From the NCBI GenBank assembly GCA_964482435.1, contig CAYZXL010000035.1:1-46811 (forward strand): a stretch of DNA of 46,811 nucleotides, in the 5' to 3' direction. Source of the stretch: CAYZXL01 sp964482435 (GTDB taxonomy: Bacteria > Auribacterota > JABMQX01). Position 1 is the first letter of the stretch. The number at the start of each line of letters is the position of its first letter. This document shows positions 26,907-34,549 of this stretch, piece by piece. A model generated the notes under the pieces. The model was not told where the DNA came from and did not search any database. It saw only the letters and a program-made list of their open reading frames with translations. The position numbers and the translations under genes were made by a program.

Positions 26907-26984
26907 ACCATCTCCTTTCTTCACAACGATTACTCTATGTCATCTGTTGGCCTTCAAAGGTCCGCGTCAGACCTCGAGGACAAG

Positions 26985-28895
26985 TCACTGCGCCATCGGC
27001 TTCTGGCTGAAGGGCGGCGTCTTGCCCGAGTGGACTTCAAATAGCGACTTATGAGTCATTTTTACGCCTTCCACGAAATCCCGGTACGGACGGTCGGTGA
27101 CGTCCACAAACCCGATGTTGTAGTTCTCGCCATCCGCACGGCCTGTGCACGGCTCGTCCACCCATTGGAACCAGTGGGTGCCAATGAGCGCGGGATGGGC
27201 CGCCGCGTTCTCCACATAGTACCGGTAGGCCACACCGCGCTCCTCGTGGTCGCGCACCTGAACCAGGCCCGCCGCAAGCCCTCTGCCGGGTGTCCCGAAG
27301 TGAAACTCTCCGACGAGGATTGGCCGCCCGGTGAGCCGATATATCTTCTCCAGGTCTCGCGGGTCCGGGACGGTTCGGTAAACGTTGAGGCTGAACACGT
27401 CAAAGACGCGCGCCGCTCGGATCACGTCATCGGAAGGCATCCCCCCAAACCGGATGCCCAGGTTCAGGTGATTGGGGTCGTGCTTGCGGATGGCCCCGTT
27501 GATAACCTCAAGCATCCTCCCGAACGCGCGCAGCACGAAGGCCCGCCGGCGTTCGGGTGTGTCCCCTCCTTGCAGAAAGGCTTTCAATTCGCGCTGGGTT
27601 GGGGTCTCGGGTCCTTCCAGAATCATATCCACCAAGAGCGCTTCTTTCCCTGGCCACGGCGGCTCATTAGCCACGAAATACCCCAGCAGGTAGGGATCGT
27701 CCTTTCGCGGCGCGCACTGCCGGCCGGCGGCCTCGTCAACCCTGCGGGCAAACTCGTCCGCGTACACGTCGGGGAGCCCCATGGGGCCGGTCTCGATTCC
27801 CCAGCCCCGCAGCGTGGCTACATAGGCCTTTCGCTGCGAAGCCCCCAGCCTCGCGTCGGACCAGTTCCCGATGGTGTTCAAACCCCAGGCGTCCATGCGC
27901 CGAAGGGTCAGGTCAACCCATTTCTCCTGCCAACCGGCCCCGAATCGCCGCAGGAGGTTCCAAGTATGGAAGGACACGTGCGAACCCCGGTCCGCGCGCG
28001 GGTTAGCCGACCTCAATTCAGCGGGCGGCAGCGCGGCGAAGATGTACTCGCGGCGTTCCGTTCGCGTCCCCACCCATGGTACAATGACATCCGCGCCGGT
28101 CGAAAAGAACAGATGCCCGTCGGGGTCCACGAACCACCATCTCCTGTCAATTTCCTCCACCCGGAAGAACCCGGTTGCTTTGGCCTTCGTACCAAGATAA
28201 CCGCCGTATTTGCAGTAGTTGAAATCACCGGGTTGGAGGGACTTGTCTTCCGACGCCCAGTCGCTTTTCAGTTCGTCAAGCGTTTTGGCTTTGCCTGGCC
28301 AGTTCACCGGAATCCACTGCCCGAACTCGTCCACGAGGGGCTTCGGTTCCAGCACCGCATCCCCGGGGTCTTCTTTCGTCAGCCGGACCGACCGAATTTC
28401 CAGCGTGGGCTTGCCGACCGGGTTGGGCATCTGCACGCCAATTCCCTCGACCGCCTTTAAGGGGCCGGGCGGCCTCCCGGTACCCATCCAGAATGAGTCG
28501 CGGGGCTTGTTTCCCATGGACGCCATGTCGAAGCCTTCTCGAACTGGCTGCGTGAAATATTTGAGAGGCACTGCCGCGCGAATCCATGCCCCCGAGAAGG
28601 GGTGCATCCGCGCCGTCCGCACCGCTTCGGCAGTGTAGAACCTCAGGTTGAACCACTGGGGCGAAGACGCTCTCAATTCCATAACGAGGTACTCGTAGGA
28701 GGACCAATCCGACGGCAGGTCTGGGTTCAGCTCTTTCAACGCCCACTTTTGCTCCGATGAGGCGCCTTCGAAAACCACCCGTGGGGTTTGCGTACTGCCA
28801 TTCTGCTCCGCGGCATTGTCTGCTGCGAGCGCCGGCAAAGCGTTCGCGGTCAGACTCATGGTCAATGTCATCACGATTCTCGTCGTTTGATTCAT
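26985..28895 (-). CDS. Secreted GH-A clan glycosidase (agarase/GH50-like)
   Basis: A 636-residue exported protein (signal ~1-25). The first ~190 residues form a beta-sandwich carbohydrate-binding-like domain (SYEYLVMELRA, IRAAVPLKYF). The rest is a clan GH-A TIM barrel. It has WWFVDPDGHLFFSTGADV at the first strands, the acid/base E411 in LLGYFVANEPPWPG and the nucleophile E530 in RPILVGEFHFG, and ends with HWFQWVDEPCTGR, a usual substrate-binding Trp strand. The overall plan is most like GH50 beta-agarases and their planctomycetal relatives. Substrate is uncertain, since related proteins with no agar source are common in soil and groundwater genomes. AAAGGTG precedes the ATG. It is probably co-transcribed with the DUF1080 gene. 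Confidence 0.78.
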   Translation of the reverse strand: MNQTTRIVMTLTMSLTANALPALAADNAAEQNGSTQTPRVVFEGASSEQKWALKELNPDLPSDWSSYEYLVMELRASSPQWFNLRFYTAEAVRTARMHPFSGAWIRAAVPLKYFTQPVREGFDMASMGNKPRDSFWMGTGRPPGPLKAVEGIGVQMPNPVGKPTLEIRSVRLTKEDPGDAVLEPKPLVDEFGQWIPVNWPGKAKTLDELKSDWASEDKSLQPGDFNYCKYGGYLGTKAKATGFFRVEEIDRRWWFVDPDGHLFFSTGADVIVPWVGTRTERREYIFAALPPAELRSANPRADRGSHVSFHTWNLLRRFGAGWQEKWVDLTLRRMDAWGLNTIGNWSDARLGASQRKAYVATLRGWGIETGPMGLPDVYADEFARRVDEAAGRQCAPRKDDPYLLGYFVANEPPWPGKEALLVDMILEGPETPTQRELKAFLQGGDTPERRRAFVLRAFGRMLEVINGAIRKHDPNHLNLGIRFGGMPSDDVIRAARVFDVFSLNVYRTVPDPRDLEKIYRLTGRPILVGEFHFGTPGRGLAAGLVQVRDHEERGVAYRYYVENAAAHPALIGTHWFQWVDEPCTGRADGENYNIGFVDVTDRPYRDFVEGVKMTHKSLFEVHSGKTPPFSQKPMAQ

Positions 28896-29102
28896 GTTTC
28901 ACCTTTCTTTCGGCTTACGGCGATCACGAGGTCCCCTTTCCGGACTGCATCGGACGCTCGGGAACCAAAGCTGTTCACAGAAGAGTAGCGGGGCATAATT
29001 GACTATTTGCTCAAGATGCGACGCTACCTCGGTAGAATTTATGTAGGTCTCCAGGCTCTTCAGCCGGGGATCAGCCCATGAGATGGGGGCCTATCGAGGA
29101 GG

Positions 29103-29395
29103 CTATTCTTCAGGCTCGATGACTCTCTCGAGTTCTGCGATCAGACCTCGGAGGTCTTGGGGTGTCCTCAGGTCCGCTTTTCGTCCCAGAAGCCGGGTTA
29201 GCTCAATCTCCATGCCAGCCAGTCTGATGAGCCCGGGGATGCGGTCCGGATCAAACTCAACAAGCAAATCCACATCGCTGTGGCGCCGAACCCCCCTCGG
29301 TGAAGCGAGCCAAAAAGTGAGAGTTTGCGGATACGATTCCTGCTGCAGAACCCAGCAACTTTGCCTTTCGGGAAGTCGGTCTGCGAGTTTGCCAT
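29103..29395 (-). pseudogene. MNT-type nucleotidyltransferase split by a frameshift in a G6 run
   Basis: From ATG at 29395 (GGAGG about 10 bases upstream) one frame reads MANSQTDF, then FCSRNRIRKLSLFGSLHRGG, the N-terminal half of a COG1669-type minimal nucleotidyltransferase with its GS motif. A second frame continues with RRHSDVDLLVEFDPDRIPGL, which carries the catalytic DxD, and on to the stop at 29103. The switch falls at a run of six G on the coding strand (C at 29291-29296). One more G would join GSLHRGG to VRRHSDVDLL and give a complete ~98-residue domain. It is either a recent frameshift, a phase-variable tract, a slippage site or an assembly error. No HEPN partner gene is adjacent. 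Confidence 0.8.
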
Positions 29396-29976
29396 CTGTG
29401 GACGCCTCCGTAACGCTATCCTGAAAAGCGGAGCTCCCACTGCTCCGAAACCGTTCCTTTGCGCCCAGCGGTATTTTGAGAAGCGTAGCAACATTCAGGC
29501 ACACGGTCAATATTCCTCGCTCGTCCTGAAACAGACTGACTGAAAAGTACGTCGAGCATTGTGAGGCCTCCGAGTGGTAGGGAACTCAACCGCACAGTCC
29601 TATCTTGAGCAAATGATAGATTATGCTCCACTCCCCTTCCATGCGGTGCTTTGGCTCCCGAGCGTCGCCACTCACTCTGCTCCCTGAACCCAATCCCCGA
29701 TGGGCGGGATTCGCCAGGTGGGTCGAGAACAGTAGCAAAAAGGCGGTCGCTGAGTTAGCAACCGACTGTAACGTAAGCTGTTACGAGTGCCCAAGGTGTT
29801 ACGGATCCGGGGACTCGATTTTTGGCCATCTGGGGACACGTTTCATGACCCAGGTATTTTTAGTCCCCAAGCACCAATGCAATCCGATTTCCCCTGTTTT
29901 CGCCGGCGCTCGTGCTTTCTCTTCCGAATCTACCAGCCGGGCGTTCCTCAGTTCCGCTGACCTCTCCCAGGTACTC
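29396..29976. other. Gene-free stretch between MNT relic and beta-helix gene
   Basis: No supported coding frame in about 580 bases. It contains a small hairpin (GTAAC...GTTAC near 29770) and an inverted GGGGAC/GTCCCC pair around 29838-29876 with a T-rich stretch between. Neither can be assigned. On the minus strand it is the 3' flank of the beta-helix gene. Confidence 0.4.
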
Positions 29977-31518
29977 CTATGGATTTTCCAGAATGCGGTA
30001 GAAGCGACGGGGGACGAGGGAGGGGGGGATGCCGGTCAAAGAGCCATCGTCGACCCAGCAGGTGGTTGTGTCACCAAAGGAGGGGAACCTGTCAATCGCA
30101 GTGTGCCAATTGGGAAGGTCGTCGGTGTACAAGATGGAATAGGTCTTGTCGGCGAGGGAGCTCCATGTCAGCAAGGCTCTGCCGGCGATAGGCTCGAGTG
30201 TGTTGATGTAGAACTCGTATGCACCCATGTCCACCGTAAGGCTCTTCCCGCCGAACATAATTCTGTGCATGCCGACAATGTCCGTGGCGGGGAGCCCCGG
30301 ATCGTTGTAACCCGCATCAATGCACGGGGAGCCCTCTTGCAGGCGATAGTCACCTGCGTTCAGGTCAAGGAACCGCGGTTCCGACGCGATGTTCCCTTGT
30401 CCTCCCCCGCTCCAGTCCTGGATACAAGAATACGTCGGGATACTGGACTCATAGAGCTGGGGGCCATTCGGAGCTTTGTTCCCCCATATAATGCAGTTCT
30501 GGATCGTGCCGTCGCATTGATACAGCCCGCCGCCCAAGTTCGCCGAGTTGCCCGCCATCGTGTTGTTCTGGATCGCGCCGTCGCATAGCAGCAGCCCGCC
30601 GCCGTGGTCGTCCGCCGAGTTGCCAATTATCGCGTTGTTCTGGATTGTGCCGCCGCATCCAGACAGCCCGCCGCCGTCATACGCCGAGTTGCCCGTTATC
30701 GTGTTGTTCTGGATCGTGCCGCCGCAATAATACAGCCCGCCGCCCCGCCCAGGACCGACGTTTTCTGCGATCGTGTTGTCTTCGATAGTGCCGTCACAGC
30801 CGGAAATGCCGCTCCCATAGTTGGCCGAAATTGTGTTGTTCCTGATTGTACCCTGGCAATTGCCTACACCGCCGCCGGCCGAGTTCTGGGAGATGACGTT
30901 GTCCTCAATGATACCGTTGCAGTAAAAGATGCCCCCGCCGGCAGCACTCTCGCCGGTCACCGAATTCCCGACGACCTTATTGTGCCGGACTATCCCATCA
31001 CAAAAGGCGATGCCTCCTCCCCTGCCTGTCGAATTGCCAGTGACCACGTTGTTTTCAATCGTCGCCGAGGTGCCGGCGCCGAACGGGCCCCCGCCGTGGA
31101 TTCCGCCGCCAATGCGACCAAGATAGGGACCTTCTGCTCCGATGCCGTTTGTGATAGTGAAGCCGGAGAGGACGCAGCTCTCGCCCTCGGTGCCCCGGAA
31201 GCTGACCACGGGGCCGGCTTTGTTCCCGTCAATGATAGTGTTCTGGACTACGGTGGGATCGAGGGGGTCGGTGCTGGTGAGGACGATGTTCTTGCCATCG
31301 AAATGAACGTTCTCGAAATAGGTGGCTTTGGCCACAGCGACGGTATCGCCGTCAGAGGCGGCGTCTATTCCCTCCTGAATCGTTCTCAGGGCAGTTTCCC
31401 ACGATAGCCCATTGCCGGACGCGGAAACCAAACCGTTGACATACCGCGTTGTCCCCCACGCTCCACCGCAAATCCACATCAGCAGCACAACGCTTACGAG
31501 GCTAAGAATCCTTCTCAT
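29977..31518 (-). CDS. Secreted parallel beta-helix protein with internal repeats
   Basis: Start 31518 is set by GGAGGGGGAGAA just upstream; the 513-residue product has a signal peptide (~1-24, LVSVVLLMWICGGAWG). RYVNGLVSASGNGLSWETA is the usual entry to polymorphic right-handed beta-helix proteins. The middle (~100-370) is a ladder of 23-24-residue turns such as GTIQNNTITGNSAYDGGGL, each with an NN(T/A)I core and a GGG corner. The C-terminal ~65 residues end SLVPRRFYRILENP, a domain often found at the end of planctomycetal exported proteins. Beta-helices of this kind bind or cut polysaccharides or mediate surface contact; no lyase active site is evident. It is a single gene. Confidence 0.82.
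   Translation of the reverse strand: MRRILSLVSVVLLMWICGGAWGTTRYVNGLVSASGNGLSWETALRTIQEGIDAASDGDTVAVAKATYFENVHFDGKNIVLTSTDPLDPTVVQNTIIDGNKAGPVVSFRGTEGESCVLSGFTITNGIGAEGPYLGRIGGGIHGGGPFGAGTSATIENNVVTGNSTGRGGGIAFCDGIVRHNKVVGNSVTGESAAGGGIFYCNGIIEDNVISQNSAGGGVGNCQGTIRNNTISANYGSGISGCDGTIEDNTIAENVGPGRGGGLYYCGGTIQNNTITGNSAYDGGGLSGCGGTIQNNAIIGNSADDHGGGLLLCDGAIQNNTMAGNSANLGGGLYQCDGTIQNCIIWGNKAPNGPQLYESSIPTYSCIQDWSGGGQGNIASEPRFLDLNAGDYRLQEGSPCIDAGYNDPGLPATDIVGMHRIMFGGKSLTVDMGAYEFYINTLEPIAGRALLTWSSLADKTYSILYTDDLPNWHTAIDRFPSFGDTTTCWVDDGSLTGIPPSLVPRRFYRILENP
30496..30780 (-). repeat. Tandem 69-72 bp repeats inside the beta-helix gene
   Basis: The word GTTCTGGATCGTGCC or a one-to-two-base variant recurs at 30496, 30565, 30637 and 30706, giving periods of 69, 72 and 69 bases. 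Each unit encodes one 23-24-residue beta-helix turn. The high DNA identity of these four units against the older, more diverged upstream turns points to recent tandem expansion. Confidence 0.75.
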
Positions 31519-32057
31519 TTCTCCCCCTCCTCTCGCTGAATAGTTTATCCTTTGCATCTTCAATGACTTTGAAAGGTGTTCCCCATGTCCCGGCTTTCCC
31601 CGATCCAACAACACAGCGGCCAACGGACGATGTTTCTGTTTCAATGGCTCTCGAATAAGAAAACGCAGGAAAGACTGATAGGACAAGGGGCCAGACTTTG
31701 ATGAACATATTGACCCTCCTCGCTGGGTCGGTCACGGCCGGGTGGGCTCTTGCCCCGCTCAATCGCGTAGGCGCCAGCCATCACTCTTGCTGCAATACTC
31801 GCGCTCGTGAAGAGCAATTGTCAACGCTTTTCGAAAAAAGCCTTGAGCCCCTGTTGGTCCGTCTTGCGCCGGCCACCGACGGCGATTGGAAGCACTCCCG
31901 GGCCCAAGCGCGCCGGCATGCCGCGGCCAACCCCAGCAGCGGGGCCGTAGCTGCGGCTTCGGGCTCGGACGGAGCGGACGTCGGAATCCCGCCCATCACG
32001 TTCATCGGGTCGAGTGAATTCTCTTTCAGCTCTTTGGCCCGCAGGGCGGGGAGTCTG
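31519..32057. other. Gene-free stretch of about 540 bases
   Basis: Both strands contain long Ala/Arg-rich frames without binding sites. On the minus strand, after the stop at 32058, the same frame region could be an eroded continuation of the membrane-protein gene, but nothing recognisable supports that. The left edge holds the promoter area of the beta-helix gene. Confidence 0.4.
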
Positions 32058-32786
32058 CTACGGCGATTCTTCCGGTTCGTGAGGCTCGGCGGCGGTGCGG
32101 CGGTAGAGAAGAATCGCTTCCTCGCCAGCGATGGTCACGAGGGAAGTCAGGAAATACCGTGCGGCGAACTCCCTTCCCCCGCGAGTCAAACCCCGCGTGA
32201 TCCAGAATCGAGGGTCGGCATATCTTGCAGCAGCGGCGACGGAGGTTGCAGCACGCCTCGCCCATTTGTGCCTGACGGAGCGGAAGAGGACGTGCCGGGT
32301 TACGGAAGTGTAAATTCTATGGCAACTCAGAATCTGGCAGAGGCGCACCCCTTGAAGGCGGCTCAGGGGAAACTTGTCGAGAAGCCTCCTGGCTCGGGCG
32401 ATAACTCGCTCGTTCAGGTCGAGAAGGTCGTTGATCGTTGCCTCAAGCTCCGGACGCGGCGAGTTGGGATAATAGACGTGGGCGATCTCCGCGACCAGGC
32501 TGCCGCAAAGGTCGCTGACCGGCGCGATGCCCCAGGCAGTGTTGATGGAAAAACGCCTCCAGATGCGTTTGCGATACCTTTCGATGATGGAGGAGGCTAT
32601 CTGGTCGGCTTCGCTGGCGTCCTTGATGATGGACAACCCTTGCGGTTCGGGTTCGGCGCCGGCGTCGCCTCGTTCCCGACGGATTTTCGCCCTGGTGCGC
32701 AAGACGACGACCAGCACTGTCGTCAGCAGCACGAGAAGCGGAATGGCGGCAATATAGATTGCGTAATCAAGAATGGACGCGATCAT
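32058..32786 (-). CDS. Membrane-anchored protein of unknown function
   Basis: A 242-residue protein from ATG at 32786 (CGGAGA about 10 bases upstream). One strong N-terminal helix (YAIYIAAIPLLVLLTTVLVVV, split here as residues ~8-28 with few breaks) anchors it. The cytosolic part is basic and helical: VSDLCGSLVAEIAHVYYPNS, LEATINDLLDLNERVIARAR, and a second hydrophobic stretch near the C-terminus. I do not recognise the family with certainty. Similar short proteins (one TM helix plus a helical domain with YYPxSP and ND(L/I)L motifs) occur in PVC genomes. It is divergent from the GHMP kinase gene. Confidence 0.65.
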   Translation of the reverse strand: MIASILDYAIYIAAIPLLVLLTTVLVVVLRTRAKIRRERGDAGAEPEPQGLSIIKDASEADQIASSIIERYRKRIWRRFSINTAWGIAPVSDLCGSLVAEIAHVYYPNSPRPELEATINDLLDLNERVIARARRLLDKFPLSRLQGVRLCQILSCHRIYTSVTRHVLFRSVRHKWARRAATSVAAAARYADPRFWITRGLTRGGREFAARYFLTSLVTIAGEEAILLYRRTAAEPHEPEESP

Positions 32787-33025
32787 CGCTAAGTCTCCGA
32801 GAGGGAGTTGCCATACACGGAGTGATTTTACCACACTGGTCGCAGCGGGGTTAAGTCATTCGCGTTTCGCGCGGCCCCGGTTCGCTTCGTGCCGATAGTT
32901 TTTGACATCGTGCTGGAGAGTGAAATACATTACAGGCTGCGATTTGGCCCCGCAGGTGCACGGGTGAGATTGCAGGAGTGCCCGGGGGACTTCGATACAG
33001 TTCACGCTCGGAGAGTGTCATCACG

Positions 33026-34012
33026 ATGATAGTTACCAGGACGCCGTTCAGGATTAGCTTTGCAGGAGGTGGGACAGACCTTCGTGTGTTTTATTCCGTC
33101 GAGCAAGGAGCGGTGACGAGCACGGCGATTGACAAGTACATGTACATCACGGTCAACCGGCGGTTCGACCGGACGACGCGCATAAGCTACTCGCGCACGG
33201 AAATCGTCGAGAAGGTCGAGGAGATAGCTCACCCCATCGTCAGGGAAGCGTTGAAGCTGTGCGGAATCGCGGGGCAGATTGAGATAACCTCAGTCGCGGA
33301 CATTCCGGCGGGGACTGGCGTCGGGTCATCGAGCAGCTTTGCGGTGGGGCTTCTTGCCGCGCTGCATGCTTACCTCGGAGAGCCAGTTTCGCCTGAGAGG
33401 CTCGCCGCGGAAGCGTGCGAAATCGAGATCAATCGCCTCGGTGAGCCGATAGGCAAGCAGGACCAGTACATCGCCGCGTATGGAGGAATCAAGCATTTCC
33501 GGTTCAACCCGGACGAGACGGTTCTCGTCGAGCCGGTCGTCCTGTCCGAGAAGATGAAGAGAGAGCTGAGCGAGAATCTTCTCCTTCTTTACACGGGCAA
33601 GAGAAGGAACGCGCGCGAAGTTCTTCGCGTGCAGCAGGAGAGGACTTCCGATGCGATGGAGAATCTCCGGCGGCTCAAAGACCTTGCTTTCAGGACGGCG
33701 GAGTTTCTCCGTCGCGCCGACGACCTCACCGAGTTCGGACGGATTCTCCACGAAGGATGGGAGTTGAAGAAGAAAATCAACCCGGAGATCAGTGACGTTG
33801 AGATAGACGAGTTCTATCACCGGGCTTTGCGCGCGGGCGCGGTCGGTGGGAAGCTTCTCGGAGCGGGTGGCGGTGGATTCCTGCTTCTTTACTGCGAGAA
33901 GGAGAACAGGGGCAATGTGCGCGAGGCACTGCGTGAGCTTGTGGAAGTGCAGTTCCGTTTTGAGCCAGAAGGAGCGAGGGTCGTTTACTCAGACAGCGGA
34001 TTCATAGGTTGA
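33026..34012 (+). CDS. hddA: GHMP kinase, D-glycero-D-manno-heptose-7-phosphate kinase-like
   Basis: A 328-residue GHMP kinase. MIVTRTPFRISFAGGGTDL is the N-terminal motif of the HddA/heptokinase subgroup, IPAGTGVGSSSSFAVGLL the ATP loop, and GGKLLGAGGGGFLLLY the C-terminal motif 3. RLGEPIGKQDQYIAAYGGI is typical of sugar-1-kinases acting on heptose 7-phosphate or similar sugars. The enzyme would phosphorylate the anomeric position of D-glycero-alpha-D-manno-heptose 7-phosphate for GDP-heptose synthesis (surface glycans). The partner genes gmhA, gmhB and hddC are not in this window. Start is ATG at 33026 with GGAG further upstream than usual. Relation to the downstream convergent smpB is only positional. 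Confidence 0.85.
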   Translation: MIVTRTPFRISFAGGGTDLRVFYSVEQGAVTSTAIDKYMYITVNRRFDRTTRISYSRTEIVEKVEEIAHPIVREALKLCGIAGQIEITSVADIPAGTGVGSSSSFAVGLLAALHAYLGEPVSPERLAAEACEIEINRLGEPIGKQDQYIAAYGGIKHFRFNPDETVLVEPVVLSEKMKRELSENLLLLYTGKRRNAREVLRVQQERTSDAMENLRRLKDLAFRTAEFLRRADDLTEFGRILHEGWELKKKINPEISDVEIDEFYHRALRAGAVGGKLLGAGGGGFLLLYCEKENRGNVREALRELVEVQFRFEPEGARVVYSDSGFIG

Positions 34013-34057
34013 CACGCAATGCGGCAATGCCGCGGTGCATCTGTTTTCTCGCCGAGA

Positions 34058-34537
34058 TCACTCGTGCGAGGTCTCACTTCTTCGGACTGACCTTTTCATG
34101 GCCCTTTCAGCTTCGGCATCCGCTTCTTTGCGCTTGATGTCTTCCCTTTTGTCGTAGAGTTTCTTGCCCCTGGCGAGGCCGAGCTCGACTTTGACTTTTC
34201 CTCTTCGGAAGTAAACCCGCAGAGGAATCAGAGAGAAACCTTTAAGGGAGCTCTGCCCCCAGAGCCTCTTTATCTGTTGTTTGTGGAGGAGCAATTTCCG
34301 GGGGCGAAGAGGCTCATGGTTGTGGACATTGCCGCACTCGTATGGGCTGATGTGGAAATTGTATAGAAAGACCTCCATGTTCTCGACTTTGGCGAAGCTG
34401 TCGCTGAGGTTGCCTTTGCCGGAGCGAAGAGACTTGACTTCCGTTCCGCAAAGGGCGATGCCAGCCTCGGTCTTCTCCAATATGATGTAGTTCCGCATCG
34501 CCCGACGGTTGGTTGCGACCATTTTTACTTCGTCCAT
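34058..34537 (-). CDS. smpB: SsrA-binding protein SmpB
   Basis: A 159-residue SmpB, the partner of tmRNA in rescue of stalled ribosomes. The OB-fold motifs are clear: NRRAMRNYIILEKTEAGIAL, CGTEVKSLRSGKGNLSDSF, FHISPYECGNVHNHEPLRPR and RKLLLHKQQI. The basic C-terminal tail that enters the mRNA channel is GLARGKKLYDKREDIKRKEA. Length is standard. AGGAG lies 9 bases before the ATG. The gene follows the 607-residue secreted protein gene by 12 bases on the same strand, so both may be co-transcribed. No tmRNA gene (ssrA) was found in the window. Confidence 0.96.
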   Translation of the reverse strand: MDEVKMVATNRRAMRNYIILEKTEAGIALCGTEVKSLRSGKGNLSDSFAKVENMEVFLYNFHISPYECGNVHNHEPLRPRKLLLHKQQIKRLWGQSSLKGFSLIPLRVYFRRGKVKVELGLARGKKLYDKREDIKRKEADAEAERAMKRSVRRSETSHE

Positions 34538-34549
34538 GCTGGTTTGCTC

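Noticed and set aside
27051..28460. Plus-strand frame of 469 codons
   Set aside because: Mirror frame of the GH-A glycosidase gene, which has a signal peptide and catalytic motifs.
31698..32792. Plus-strand frame of 364 codons
   Set aside because: Lies antisense to the membrane-protein gene, which has a TM helix and a binding site; the plus-strand product is low-complexity.
33984..34057. Terminator after the GHMP kinase gene
   Set aside because: GCGGCAATGCCGC forms a 5-bp hairpin but has no T run, so an intrinsic terminator is not supported.
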